A stretch of DNA of 64,000 bases from assembly GCA_002633025.1 (NCBI GenBank), contig NMRB01000099.1:357145-421144 (forward strand), in the 5' to 3' direction. The first letter of the stretch is position 1. Every line of letters begins with the position of its first letter. A program made the position numbers and the translations under genes. Below, piece by piece: positions 1 through 12,081 of the stretch. This DNA is from Notospermus geniculatus. Taxonomy: Eukaryota > Nemertea > Pilidiophora > Heteronemertea > Lineidae. The notes below the pieces were generated by a model, which did no database searches, was not told the origin of the DNA, and saw only the letters and a program-made list of their open reading frames with translations.

Positions 1-3000
1 GTTTTGTTTCGCCGAGCAGTTTGGCCAATCTCTCTGAACTGTCCACCTGAAGAGACAAGACAAACGTCTTTGGTTAGAGACTTGATCAAAACCTACATTA
101 TGTTTTACTACTCTGCAGAGGTCATAATTAAGGTTACCTCTGCATACATCACAGAGAGATACTCAATATCCTCATCTAGGACTTGCCAGAATGGGATGTT
201 TCTAAACGTCTTCACCTCTCTGCCCATGTCCAGGGCCCACACCTGACCATGGTTATCAGCTATGCAGTTTTGCCCTCTTTTACGTACATTGTATTATTGA
301 ATATGGTCAGCTGACATCGCCAACAAAATTGGACCAGGAAGTGAATATCTGGGCCTTGAAAACCAGGTACAACACTGCTTCCAGGAAAGCCGAGCACTGT
401 TCAACTTTGTTTGTTCATTGTTCTTTCGACCCTAATCAATAAACCAAGTATTTCCGATGCAGGAAAATACAGAAATCAATTACAGCAAGTGATGTATTTT
501 TAGATGTTTTGATGTCAAGTTCTAATACCGCAAAGGCCAAGCACCTTAGTCCCTGATATCCTGGAGTGGTACAACAAGATATTATTAGACCAAGAAATGT
601 GATATTTAGTTGTTTTCCACATGTTGAAGTGAATGTCAATATGCATTTTGGTTTCCCACCATGTGGTACCCTCATGACAATCATATTATCAGGCACCTGG
701 CATTGAAGCGTGGAGGCCACAATATGTTACAGTTTTGTTGGATTATAAATTCACCCAACAGGTGGATGTGGGTGGTACGCCAACATCACATCTGGTGCAA
801 CCATCCCACATTTTGCTTTGTGGGTCACCAGATCACTGAACATTCAAATTACACTGCATCCAGAAAATGTGAAGAAAAACATCTACAAGGATGGGCCACA
901 TCCTCAGAGAGAGATAAAACAATTTTTAGCTTTTCCACCACAGTACAGAATACCTGGCACTAACCTATCGCTTTTTTTGAATGACATTTTAACTCCATAC
1001 CAAGTGAATTTACTGAATATTTTTGCAAAGGAGAGATCAGGTGAAGGCCCAATAGTAATATTTTTTGATAGAAATCATCATGAGATCCATGTTGATAAAT
1101 AACAACTGAGTCCACACAACAAACGACACAATAAGGTTGTGATCACAGCGTGGCATCAGCTGACACAGTATGGTACAGTGATCCATGGTTGCCTAGCAAT
1201 GATATAAACAACAACACCAGCTACGATGAATGGCTCATGCCAGTAATGAGGTCACATAAGTAAAGAGCATTGAAATACCATGCATAGGGCGAATGAATTA
1301 CTAGTACAATATTCTGATAAAAGGAGTTTTAGTGCAGTGAAAAACAGGTTTTGGCACACATTTCAAGTTCTCAAGGGTGTGTCATGACCAGTTAGGTAAG
1401 AGAGACATTATGATAAGTAAGATGAGTTTCTGGCTTTTTTTGGATGAAAACACTTTGACATGTGCCTACCTTTATCAAGCGAACATCATTCTCTGAACAG
1501 AAAGCTTCGATGAGCGTACAATGAATGTCCTTCTCCACGACCCCACAGCTCATAACGGGAAGAATGCACAACATCACATGATCAGGACATGCCTCCAACA
1601 TGGTCGCTGTGGCGTATATTCCGCATGTGACGCGTCCCTGTTCTTGGGCGGCCTGAAGTGTGTCTTTCAGTGCCAGGGATAACTTGGTCATATTCCTGAA
1701 AGATTTAAAAGAGAAAGGGTTAATAATGGATTCAACAAATTTACCATCAAAATTGCATTGAAAATCAAAGTTATGCTTACAGGCTCCATGTAGCCCACAA
1801 CCATCCAATTCAAACATGTTTCTATTGTTCCATTCCACACCCATAACTTTAGCAACAAGGTGCAAGTTCAGGCATGTCCTGTTTCCATAGCAACACCATG
1901 GATGCTGAGGGTGGTGTTTTTTATGGGCTACATTATGTGGAGGCACCCCCACATTAATGAATTTGCCTAATAGGCCTTTATGGCATATGTAGGAAGCATG
2001 TCAATTTCTAGTGAGTACAGGGTTGGGAGTGGGGGTGAAAGTTTACACAGGCCTGAGGGTGTGTCCCAGAAAAAATTGATGGCAGGGCTAGGGGGGCAAA
2101 TGAGTTCAGCATGTTTAGCATCATTCCAATCTGAATTTGGACCACAATCATGCAATGGATTACAGGGAGGCTACATCAGGTAAGATGAAATACCAGCCAT
2201 TATACAATGTATCCCATTAATTGAGAGATAGGCTACATTGTAAAGGTAACAAGTAGGCTACGCAATATCTATTGGTAGGCCTAGGCCTATGCCATGTCAA
2301 AGTTCAGTTTTAATTCACAGAAATCTTATGAAGTAAAACAAACTATTCAAAGGAATTAGGATGCTTCATAAATTAGATCCTGTATCAGTAGCCACCTGTT
2401 TTGCCTTCTCATTCCTGGAATGCCCAATGGAATGTCAAACATCCCAAGAAATAATCCCGGAGGGAAACCACAGCATTCCACAGACCACTTGATCGGAAGT
2501 CAGGCCACATGCCCACCACAACCAGAGAAACTGATGAGTCATCAATCGAAACCAACACAAAACAGCACCCAGTGACCTAGATACCATAACAAGTCACCAG
2601 TGGTTACTGAACTGCGCTAGTGATTATCATGTATGAGAATTTGTTTAGCTCGAACGCTATGGGATACTGAAATCCATATAAGGTCACCCACACCCCACCA
2701 TCCCACCCATTGGTCGCCCCCTCCGCCACTGTACGGCTGGTGTACGGCATTGCGCGGTCCAGTACACGTGCTGATGCAATCAGCTGATCTGGGATTCCCA
2801 CCCCTCAAACAAGTCTGGGCAGAGATGAGATGGACTTTCATCAGATTTTTTCAGGTTTTTCGCCCAGATTTTCTCATGGAGAGAGTTGAATGTTAACAAA
2901 TATACGCACTGCTTTATCTTTGGCATCTTATAAGAGGGATTTGGGGCGCACAAAGCTCTGGAATCCGTGTCAGAAGAGTGAGATGAGACTTGACATTGTT

Positions 3001-3145
3001 GTCGACAAAGGCCAAGTCGGGACAAAAATTTGACTTGAGAGGTGACCATACAAAATCATGATTTTTGACACAAATCGCGGGAAAACATCGACAGAACTTA
3101 CCCAGCGTATTCACTTTGCTTGTCGCTAAGATCCCCGAGTGTCAT
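1..3145 (-). CDS. GADD45-family protein, paralog A (partial, 3' end beyond the window)
   Basis: Three exons are visible on the minus strand: 3145-3102 (start ATG, protein begins MTLGDLSDKQ), 1695-1470 and 46-1 (runs off the edge). Donors are GTAAGT and GTAGGC, acceptors TTTCAG and CTTCAG, and phases join exactly (2 then 0). The 105 visible codons match GADD45: MTL start, helix TLQAAQEQGRVTCGIYATA, core strand HVMLCIL, then FCSENDVRLIK followed by VDSSERLAKLLGE. By family knowledge GADD45 proteins are small stress-induced L7Ae-fold-like proteins that bind MAP3K4/MTK1, PCNA, p21 and CDK1 to drive p38/JNK signalling and growth arrest in nucleus and cytoplasm. Unlike paralog B, the loop after the core strand (PVMSCGVVEKDIH) has lost most of the acidic residues usual in the family. 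The ATG at 3145 has A at -3. The C-terminal exon should lie just left of the window. Confidence 0.93.
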
Positions 3146-3989
3146 TTTGGTGATAATATTCCACAATCGTGCAAAAATCAGAATATAAATCCGAGGAAAT
3201 TCGGAGCGTGCCGACTGCTCAAAGCTCGGTAGCCTATGACTATGTCAAATGCGCTTACGTAGACAAAACGCAGAGAAGACGTGTGAAGAGGCGGGGCTTC
3301 CAACCAGGCTGTCCCTGATTGGATGAACTTTAACTGGGTCGGAATATGTTAATGATACACGTGGAAGATATTACGTACACAACACGTTCCACGTTCAACT
3401 GTCATGTCACTGTCTGTCATCCAGGGTCCACGAAGCTTCGTCGTCTGGGGTGCTTATGTGATGATGACAATTTGACTAGGGGAAGGTCTGAAGAACATTA
3501 GAGAGCACTAGGCCTATCATGCACTTTTTGTAGACGGTGCTGCATGCTGCTGACCCAGCAGTCAAAAAGTGTCTACTAGCAGGCCTAGCCTACTGCACTG
3601 GGCCCCTGCAGCCTAGCTCAGGCCGTCAGGGGCTATTTTGATACATTTCGGTACTAAGGGGTCAAACGTTGTCGAGAATATTTGCCAAAATGACCCAGCA
3701 ATCTGGAGTAGAGAAGACTGAATCGGTTGCATTTGTCAGTCATATCAGAAATAAATGGTCATATGAGGAGTAGGTCCTGAAGCAGCAGACTGCCAGCTAG
3801 CTGATAACTGTAGGCATTATGAAAAGCCCCTGCCCACTTGCCCTTTCTGTCGTCAAATTCTCCAGTGGAGGACGATGACCCTTCATTCAACAAGAATCTG
3901 ATGCAAAGATAAAAAGATTACGTGTCCTTATCTGGGATTGCAAAAACTAGCCGTCAATTTCATCAGATTGTAGTTCCATTTTCTTCTGA

Positions 3990-4390
3990 TAGATGGCGAC
4001 ACTTGAGTAAATGAACGCGTCTGACGGAGACAGGTTCATTCGGCTCGGCCTCGTTCGGCCTCCTTCGGGTACTTCGGGATTTGTCGGGAGTCCGACTCGG
4101 CTGTATAACAATACGCGCCATCTTGAAACGGAAGTGGGTCCTCAGTTCCGGCGATTTACTAACCCATTCGTCCGCCGGATAGTGCCCAGGTGATGGTGTC
4201 TAGAATTACACGATATACGCATATTTTTTGAAAATTCATCATTGTATATATGAATTACTTAAAACTATAGATTTATGCGTACATAAGATCAAGGAAAGTA
4301 TGATATTATGTTGCTGCTACGCATGCGCAGTACGTATTAAGTAGTGCTCCTAACGCGGATGAACGTCTATCCAAGATGGCGGTATTCTTT
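3990..4390. promoter_or_regulatory. Candidate housekeeping-type promoter: YY1, ETS and NRF1-like sites
   Basis: Between the two GADD45 genes lie AGATGGCGAC (about 3992), CGCCATCTTGAA (about 4118, a reversed YY1 site), ACGGAAGTG (about 4129, ETS-like), ACGCATGCGCAGT (about 4320, NRF1-like) and CCAAGATGGCGGT (about 4371, YY1-like). The stretch is also CpG-rich relative to its flanks. These three factors mark TATA-less promoters in animals. The YY1 site at 4371 points to transcription in the plus direction and the one at 4118 to the minus. No recognisable coding exon follows on either side, so the transcript is unknown or non-coding. Confidence 0.4.
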
Positions 4391-6772
4391 ATACAGTAGA
4401 GATACTTTTCGTCTCGTCAGAAGTGAAACATCGAAAAAGTATCTCACAACGTAGAATGAGACAGGTTGTGCCAGTCACAACTGTGTCTATCCAACATGGG
4501 ATGTCTGTAAAACTAAGACCTAAGATCTATAAAACTGAGACCCTCTCCAGCATGAGAATAATTTCCATGATGCTGTATGGTCCTCTGGTGCTGGGTCAGC
4601 TCTTTCAGTGAAGAAACACCAGGGATGAAGTTAGTTTTTAAAACTGGCACATAAATCCTGCATCCCAAGGACACTGCAGCTGTCCTGAGCATTGCAATTC
4701 TGTCCCAGGACAACTATAGGGCATTGAATGTTTAACAGTGACAGCAAGAGGGGTTCCACTCGACTCTTGTTACAGGGGTTCATCATATCTTCCCAGGGCA
4801 TCTGACCATCATGTGAGGGAAAGCCACCAATGATCAATTGTTTTGTTATTGAAAGGGGGTCCGACATAGGATGACCTGAATACCTGAAGTATCCACCATG
4901 CTGACTCTGAAGGAAATTCAAGTCGCTCTGACTCATTGGAAACTGACTGACAAAAGCCTTGTGCAGATAAGCTAGTTTTTACAAAACAAGAAAACAAGAA
5001 GTTGTATACAAAATGTATTTATTAGTGTCTATTGGTAAGACATTTACAATATGAGCTTCATGACCTTAGATAAACATACTGGTGCAATGGACAATGGAAG
5101 GTTATTTACCAACTGGATGGACTTGTGCATCACAATGTACTTTCCTACGAGTTCTGATCACACGGACATTTTCATTTCATTTCATTAGACAAGTGACAAC
5201 AGATAATTACACAATCAATCATTCCATTTCATAGACAATACATGTAATAGGTTATCATTTATCATGGATGTTACTGCATCAACAGGTACAAACATGGAAT
5301 CATAGATGTATCAGACATATAGACCTAAACCTAGGCCTACATGTATCCCATGAGTGATCAGCTGCAAATTGAATTTTCTAAAATCATTCAGTAAATATTT
5401 CCAAGAAATTCATTTTCGCTTGGGTAAACAGCACCTATTTCAACCAAGTACACTTCTGCTGGCCCAATTAGAATATCAGAATCATTGCACTCATTAAGGT
5501 GACGAAGTCCTAGATTACGTGAGAGTTGACAGGTTGTAAATAGTAGGTTAGGTGCAAGGTTAGTACATAACACATTCCATTTGGGATAAACGCCTATCTG
5601 TCCCAGATCAATATAAATCAATGATTACACAGCCCAGCAATGGAAGAGTTTGATGACATTGCAAATTCCCCTTAGAGTAATTTGGCTTAATTTTCCGACT
5701 GGAAGAAAACTTCAGAAATAAAATATGGTGTGCCCAGCAGAATGTTATAGTTAGGTTCCCTGTTAGTGAAGAAATGTACTAACCCCTCAAGGAAGACCGT
5801 TTTTGAAGGTTGTTTTTGTGACTTTCAGTCATTAAGACAAATGAAATAAACCAAGGACAACAGCAGTTGTGTTTACATGGTGTGAGAAATTGATAATCCA
5901 TTTTGTTGAACGGCACTAGGAGTCCATGATAATGCTATCACAGTTCTAAGATTCTAAACCAAGTTTACACAGCTTCATCACACCACCTGATACTCCACTC
6001 TGACAAAATGTACATTTACAGTCCAAGTCCACTTGAAATACATGAAGTGTTACAAGTCCATATTCCACATTGGCATTGTTATACATTGAGCCATGTCTAG
6101 TTGTTAATCCATGAGAATAGTAAGATGGTTGGTATACAGTCCTCAAAGTTCTATTCCTGGAGTATTGTTCGATATCACATCAGATTGGTCAGCAGTCCCA
6201 CTGAGTACAATTTCATGGTAGTCCGAGTACACAACACACAGAGCACAGTCATGATCCCATAGTTCATAGTCCTTCATCCAAAGCAAGTATCAGCAGTTTT
6301 TCACCCATCACAGGTCAGACCTCATTCCTCTATTCTGACCATGCTTGATCGGGTTGGATGCTAACAGCAGCAGTATGCAAGGAAATCAGCAGTCGGCCTT
6401 CATCACAACAGTCTGTAAGATATAAGAGATGACTGGTAAGTTATGGTTCAAGTGAGAAAAGTTGAAAAAAGAGCAACGCGTTCATTAACAGCCGCTAACA
6501 CAGGGGTCAATTTATGGACGTGAACGTCGCAAATGATGTGGTAACTCACCTTTCTGAGATGGATACTGCTCCTCACGTCAACCCCTCCGGTACACGATGA
6601 CGCTACACCATCAACGCCTCAGGTCAATTCACATCCCTCAGACGACCTCACAAAGCCACAACGACCTCAAACATCACACCTCACTCCAGATCGTAGCCAC
6701 AACGGCTAAGATTTCTTGTCACATCGTGACAGGCTTGTAGTTACACTCCTAATCACTAGGTGGTGTGACTCT
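4391..6772. other. Downstream flank of GADD45 paralog B; no gene recognised
   Basis: I see no conserved coding exon here. The part next to 6773 must include the 3' untranslated region of paralog B. A minus-strand AATAAA (TTTATT on the plus strand near 5020) is one possible distal polyadenylation signal, but other sites are possible. Short open frames in this stretch have no family resemblance. Confidence 0.4.
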
Positions 6773-8420
6773 TCAGGCTGGTAATGCCACGATGGGATGT
6801 GGAAAGCTGTTGCAGATCACTTTGTAGTATTCTAGTAAGTTTTCTTCTTCATCCTTCAACTCATCAGCAGGATACTGGAAAAGAAACGTAAATACATGAG
6901 TGGAACAGATGATGGATAGGCCAGATCAATAGAGGAGCCACTTCTGCAGAATCCTAGTTGAGTCAGGTACAGTATTCCTGTACATAGAATCATTTGATAT
7001 CATATGACTCAATTTTGACCTTTCTCTTCTAGGCTTCCGCTACTCATCCTCAGCAGTATAGTGCAAATTATCATGGACTGATGCCAGCTGTATTACACAG
7101 GAAAATTGCCATAGAAAAGCCCCTGGTTCAGACTCTCTTACTCTCTGGAAGATTCCCATTGCATCACCAACTTGTAACTGGGAACTTGATTATGCAAGAA
7201 ACCACATTCTTTTGCACTGGAATTTGATCAGGTTGACACCAAAACCTTGTTGCGCCATCCGAGGAAATCAATGGTTCTTAGAGCTCATCCATACTGGCTA
7301 ATGAGTGCTGAGAACCACTGACTAAAGCCAAAGGATGCGTTTTGTGGGCAGGCAACATCTTGGGGCCTAGCCAATCAGAAGTGAACGTAGGAAGTGAAAT
7401 CAACTTACCTCCAGGAGCAAGCACTTCAGGTCGTCAGTCTTCAATGTGCGTTTGTTGCCGTTGTCATCAATGATTGGCTTCACATCACCAAACAATTTGG
7501 CCAGTTTGGAACTACTGTCCACCTTCAGCAGGCGAATGTCATTCTCCCAACAGAACGCCTCCATTAAGGTCAAGTGAATCTGTACAGTTACGTCGCTGAC
7601 GTCCTCCGCCGTCATGATGCAGAGCATGATGTTTTCAGGGTTGACCTCCATGTGTTTGGCGGTGTCGTAAACCCCTGAAGTGATTCTCGCCTGTTCCTTG
7701 GCTCGCAGCAGTGTACCTCGCAAGGCATTTGCTATGGTGATTTCATTACTGTTACTGCAAAGAAAAAGAAGAAGAGCCATGATTATCTGATGCAAGTGGC
7801 AATATCTGACATTTATCATGTTTATCAGTGATGGTAGCCACAGCTTAGCTTGCTTGTGTTGCCATGGTTACATACAATGTAGCTTGCAAACAAGTAACGT
7901 TTGGGAAAATCATGAGGTCAATTTGCCTATGCAACAGGCAGATGGATTTTATTCGACCCCTTGACATTGCTGTTGAAAAGAAATGCCAAAGCACATGTGC
8001 CCATGTCAAATTCCAAACACCAACTTTGATGACTCATCAAAAGGCGGGGCTGAGTCAGCATGGCCCATTCATTCACAAAAAGTTCAACTAATGCAGCCAA
8101 CAAACTACGGCACAGCACCGAGAAACATTTAAAAGTGCAGGGAAGGCAATCCTTTGCTAAATTCTTGCAAAAGATGGAACTGTCATTTGGTTTCACCGGG
8201 AGACTTTGGTGGAAACTTTCCAGAGTGTTTTGCTGGAAATCCCCACGTCACATGCTCCGCACATGTGATGTGTCTTCAGCCACGTCGTAGAAAACCGCGC
8301 GTGATACGCATGCCGCGTTGCAAACCCGTCAGTTTTCACCAAAAATCTACAAATTTCGGCAAAATAATCGACAACTTACTCAACAGATGAATGCATTGTA
8401 TCCAATTCTTCAAGAGTCAT
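6773..8420 (-). CDS. GADD45-family protein, paralog B (complete)
   Basis: Exons are 8420-8380 (MTLEELDTMHSSV), 7754-7409 and 6874-6773 (stop TGA at 6775-6773). An in-frame ATG six bases upstream (8426) would add MK; I prefer 8420 because it has A at -3 and gives the family start MTLEE. Introns are 625 and 534 bp with GTAAGT/GTAAG donors and CAG acceptors. The product is about 162 residues, close to the 159-165 of vertebrate GADD45. Family landmarks are SGVYDTAKHMEV, NPENIMLCIM, an acidic loop (TAEDVSDVTVQIH), LMEAFCWENDIRLLKV and a C-terminus ending FPHPIVALPA that aligns with the vertebrate tail. Known role: stress-induced activator of MAP3K4 and partner of PCNA, p21 and CDK1. It is in tandem, same strand, about 3.6 kb downstream of the first exon of paralog A. 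The intron that paralog A has after LIK is absent here. Confidence 0.95.
7273..7316. repeat. Short foldback repeat (GGTTCTNAG arms), copy 1
   Basis: Arms GGTTCTTAGAGCTCAT and ATGAGTGCTGAGAACC pair with two mismatches around a 12-base loop. It sits in intron 2 of GADD45 paralog B. A relative with the same arm sequence lies at 40105-40168, so this is a dispersed small foldback family and not a chance hairpin. Confidence 0.45.
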
Positions 8421-8532
8421 CTTCATATATGAGTAATCCACAGTTAGAATAAAGAATTTTACTCCGCTAGAGCCAAACGTGCTACCGAGCTCGATGCTTT
8501 GACTATTCTGCCAGCTATATTTGGCACGAGCG

Positions 8533-8540
8533 TTTATATA
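8533..8540 (-). promoter_or_regulatory. TATA box of GADD45 paralog B
   Basis: On the minus strand the sequence reads TATATAAA, about 113 bases upstream of the preferred start codon. Transcription would then start near 8505, giving a 5' leader of about 85 bases. A TATA promoter fits an inducible stress gene. I saw no equally convincing TATA box upstream of paralog A. Confidence 0.6.
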
Positions 8541-10204
8541 CAGAGGCCAGCGGAAAGGGGCGGGCCTTTCGTGGAACGCTCAGCGCTGATTGGCTATGCC
8601 AAATATGGAGACCAAAAGCACGTGGCAATATTTACGTTCTGCAAAAATCATGTGGCACTTATGCATAAAATGTTTAGTAACGTTGGTCATGTTGGTCAAG
8701 TCAGGCGATTATGAAGGAAACAGATCACTGATATAACTCGTGAAAGCGGGACTTTTTCGTGAAAATCACCTGAAACTGTCGTTTGAGTATTTATTGATTA
8801 TGCATGTTAATATATGATAGCAAACATGACTCAAGAGAACGTTTCCAGGAACTAGAAATAGTATGATAATAGTGTGTGTTGCTGTACTGTAGTACAGAAG
8901 CCACAAATTCCAAACTTTCCGGCTTTCTACAGTTGAAATGAACCGGCTGACCGCATATTTTACATAAGAAAAGGATAAATGCACCAGGTAATTGGTGTTT
9001 GAGTGTCAAGCTCCCAGAAAAACGGTGGTGGTGGAAGTAGATCGGAAATCATGCTTTTATTCCTGGTCTATTGAGCATAACAATGATTGTCATGTTTTCC
9101 TGGCGTCGGTTTTGCCTTCTAGGCCCTTCAAACATGACATTTCCGACGGGAATTCTTCGTAAATACATGTAGCAAAACAAAACCACAAATTTGCAGGAAT
9201 GAGGGGACATGCACTTAAATCAAATGACAGAGGAGAATAATTGACCCTTTATATGCAAACAATGAGTGCAGATTTTCAAATCAAATTTTTCGCCAGTTTT
9301 CCTTCCGCTTGGAAGGAAATGTGACGCGGTGTTCGTCCTTTCGCGTTTGCAGTCTCTGCGCGTCCTGTCAACTTGTATGCGCGCACTCTAATTTTTTCGC
9401 TTCCAGATTAACCTTTTGCTGAGGATACCTGCATCCAGCACACAAAGGAAATAACAAGGGGTGAAAAAAGGGTGAGCTGTGGACGTCATTGGCCAGGGAA
9501 TCAATGTGGGTAATATCACTTAACCAGGTTATTTGGCAAATGGACATCGGAAGAGAGAATAAACTCGACATCAAGTGCATCAACACTCTTGTTGTATTCT
9601 TTCACAAAAACATCGCCAAATTCCCGGGCCTTCTCAGATTTACCAAATTAATCCCATCTTCCTCATTTCGAGCAAATTTACCACAGATGAAAAATCATTT
9701 GCCTAAATTGCGTTTCCCAGGATCTAAGACTTTCCTCCGTGCAAAAAAAGGCAATTTTGATAGAGCATGTAATCCCTTAATGTGGCTTGATATGATAAAA
9801 AATTAATCTGTGAGCATTAAGGACTTTGTGTCCACTTCCTTTGTAGTTGCTTCCAGACCTTAGAAGTATCCAGGGGTGTTTCACACACAATGTGGATTAG
9901 CCGTCTCCAGATAGGTTGAGAAAGTGGTACGTTTTGTAGCTGATGACCTTGATGTACAATGTAATTGAAAAGGACTGACGCTGGGGCATAAGGAATTGTC
10001 CAGCCAAGAGAAACCGAGAGAGCGACGGTCCTATGGATCCTGAAACTGAAGAAGAAAACCAATTTCTGGCTCTTTTTCAGCGAATCCAGCAGGCATCCAT
10101 CAGTCGCAGCCAGTGTCTTAACCGCACCAGGGTCGTAGGTTAGCGGGGCCAACCAAAAAACGTGATTTTCATGGATTTTGGGCAAAAACGGCAAAAAGGT
10201 CTTC
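8541..10204. other. Upstream region of GADD45 paralog B; no gene recognised
   Basis: AT-rich, with scattered short open frames and no domain resemblance. CACGTG (an E-box) occurs near 8620 and could act on the promoter of paralog B, though a six-base motif is weak evidence. I found no mobile-element ends in this part. Confidence 0.4.
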
Positions 10205-10889
10205 TGACCCCCCAGAGAGGCTTTTGCCACCACCACCCCCGGACCAAAAGGCTAACGGCCCTGCGCACCCCTCCTCGCGCTTCGTGGTTCAGGGGGCGGG
10301 GTATACAACCGTAAATGACCTGAGATTCTCAGGATAGCATCAAGTGAAATGACCTGAAAAAGCCCGCAACACACGAGGCGAAAGTCTCTTGTGCCCGTTG
10401 GAAGCAATTTTGTGGATCCTTTGCAGACCAGTTGAGAACACAAGCAGCACGCGGGAATCGAACCAACGCCCTCTGCACTTCGAGTCCGAAAAGCTGGTCG
10501 CACTGTGTCACCCTGATCCCCGTCACACAATCAAAGAAAATCACCGAAGGAAATCAAGGACTCCAAAATCAATAACCTCGCACTACGCAATTTTATTGGG
10601 GGGTACAAACTGAGCCACCTCCAGGACAGAGGACTATCGGTGATAATTTATTTGAACTCGAAGACATCCTGCTATATTATGTACTTGGTGGGTTCACCCC
10701 GATGGGTGCAACATCAGCAGCTGAAGTCCATGCACTCGTTAGTTCAACGGACCATTAATCCACGTTTGGCTCGTGTGTGTTATGGGACCAGAAATGTCAT
10801 CGGCGACAAAATGATGAGGACAACAAAACAACGAACGAACGCTAAAAGGGAGGTTGACTGGGTACAGTACCGAAGCGTCCCTGGCATAT
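10205..10889 (-). repeat. Dispersed repeat with tRNA-like head, copy 1 of a direct pair
   Basis: This 685-bp unit recurs as a close copy at 11417-12081 in the same orientation. On the minus strand it carries a tRNA-like segment near 10445-10515 with a pol III B-box (read as GGTTCGATTCC), typical of tRNA-derived SINEs. Copy 1 has small insertions and deletions against copy 2, for example an extra stretch after GGTACAG near the right end. Edges were set where the two copies stop matching; no target-site duplication was clear. Confidence 0.75.
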
Positions 10890-11416
10890 AGTCCAGTCAT
10901 TCTACCAAAAATATGGGCTGAACCTGGAAAAAATTGCAACAGAAATGATTTCACTTGTAATGTGCTCAGGAGACCCGTAAGTATAACATATCAAAAGTCC
11001 GGAAAAGTCCGGTGAGTGGAAAGTGGTCAAAATTGCATAATTATGCTAATGAGCTGTCCCCATTACTTAAAAATTGAAATGTTCCTATAATTTTGTAACA
11101 AATTGTACAAATGGATTAAAAGTGGTGTCTATACCCATGTTTTCATGGCCAGGCAATACAATGAACATATTATTGACATCCTAAAAGCATTACATAACAT
11201 AGATTATGCTAATTAGCCTCCGCCATTATCCGCAANCTGCAAACTAGCCAACTACCCTTAACTTGGAAGGGCCTACCTTCACATACATGTATTGATATTG
11301 ATGCTACCTGAGATGCTTTTGCCCTCTATACTTTTACACAGGCCTATACATTTCTATACACACATGGTTTCACATATACACTGCTGGACATGGCTCAACA
11401 TACACACTTCTACACA

Positions 11417-12081
11417 TGACCCCCCAGAGAGGCTTTTGCCACCACTACCACCCCCGGACCACAACGGCCCGCGCCTGCGCACCCCTCCTCGCGCTTCGTG
11501 GCAGGGGCGGGGTACGACCCGTAAATGACCCGAGATTCTCGGGATAGCATCAAGTGAAATAACCTGAAAAAAGCCCGCAACACGAGGCGAACGTCTATTG
11601 TGCCCATTGCGCAAGCAATTTTGTGGATCCTTCGCAGTCCAACACAAGCAGCACGCGGGGATCGAACCCACGCCCTCTGCACTTCGAGTCCGAAAAGCTG
11701 GTCGCACTGTGTCACCCTAATCCCCGTCACACAATCAAAGAAAATCACCGAAGGAAATCAAGGACTCCAAAATCAATAACCTCGCACTTCGCAATTTTAT
11801 TGGGTACAAACTAAGCCACTTCCAGGACAGAGGACTATCGGTGATAATTTATTTGAACTCGAAGACATCCTGCTATATTATGTACTTGGTGGGTTCACCC
11901 CGATGGGTGCAACATCAGCAGCTGAAGTCCATGCACTCTCAGTTCAATGGACCATTAATCCACGTTTGGCTCGTGTGTGTTATGGGACCAGAAATGTCAT
12001 CGGCGACAAATGATGAGGACAAGCAAAACAACGAACGAACGTTAGAAGGGAGGTTGACTGGGTACAGCGTCCCTGGCATAT
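11417..12081 (-). repeat. Dispersed repeat with tRNA-like head, copy 2 of a direct pair
   Basis: Second copy, 665 bp, separated from the first by 527 bp. The minus-strand B-box here is intact (GGTTCGATCCC, near 11655), better than in copy 1. The unit is either two independent insertions of a composite SINE-like element or the product of a local segmental duplication. The unrelated spacer argues for separate insertions or duplication followed by insertion. Confidence 0.75.

Noticed and set aside
8240-8275. Possible p53 response element in intron 1 of GADD45 paralog B
   Set aside because: Two CATG cores are close together, but both half-sites break the RRRCWWGYYY rule at several positions.
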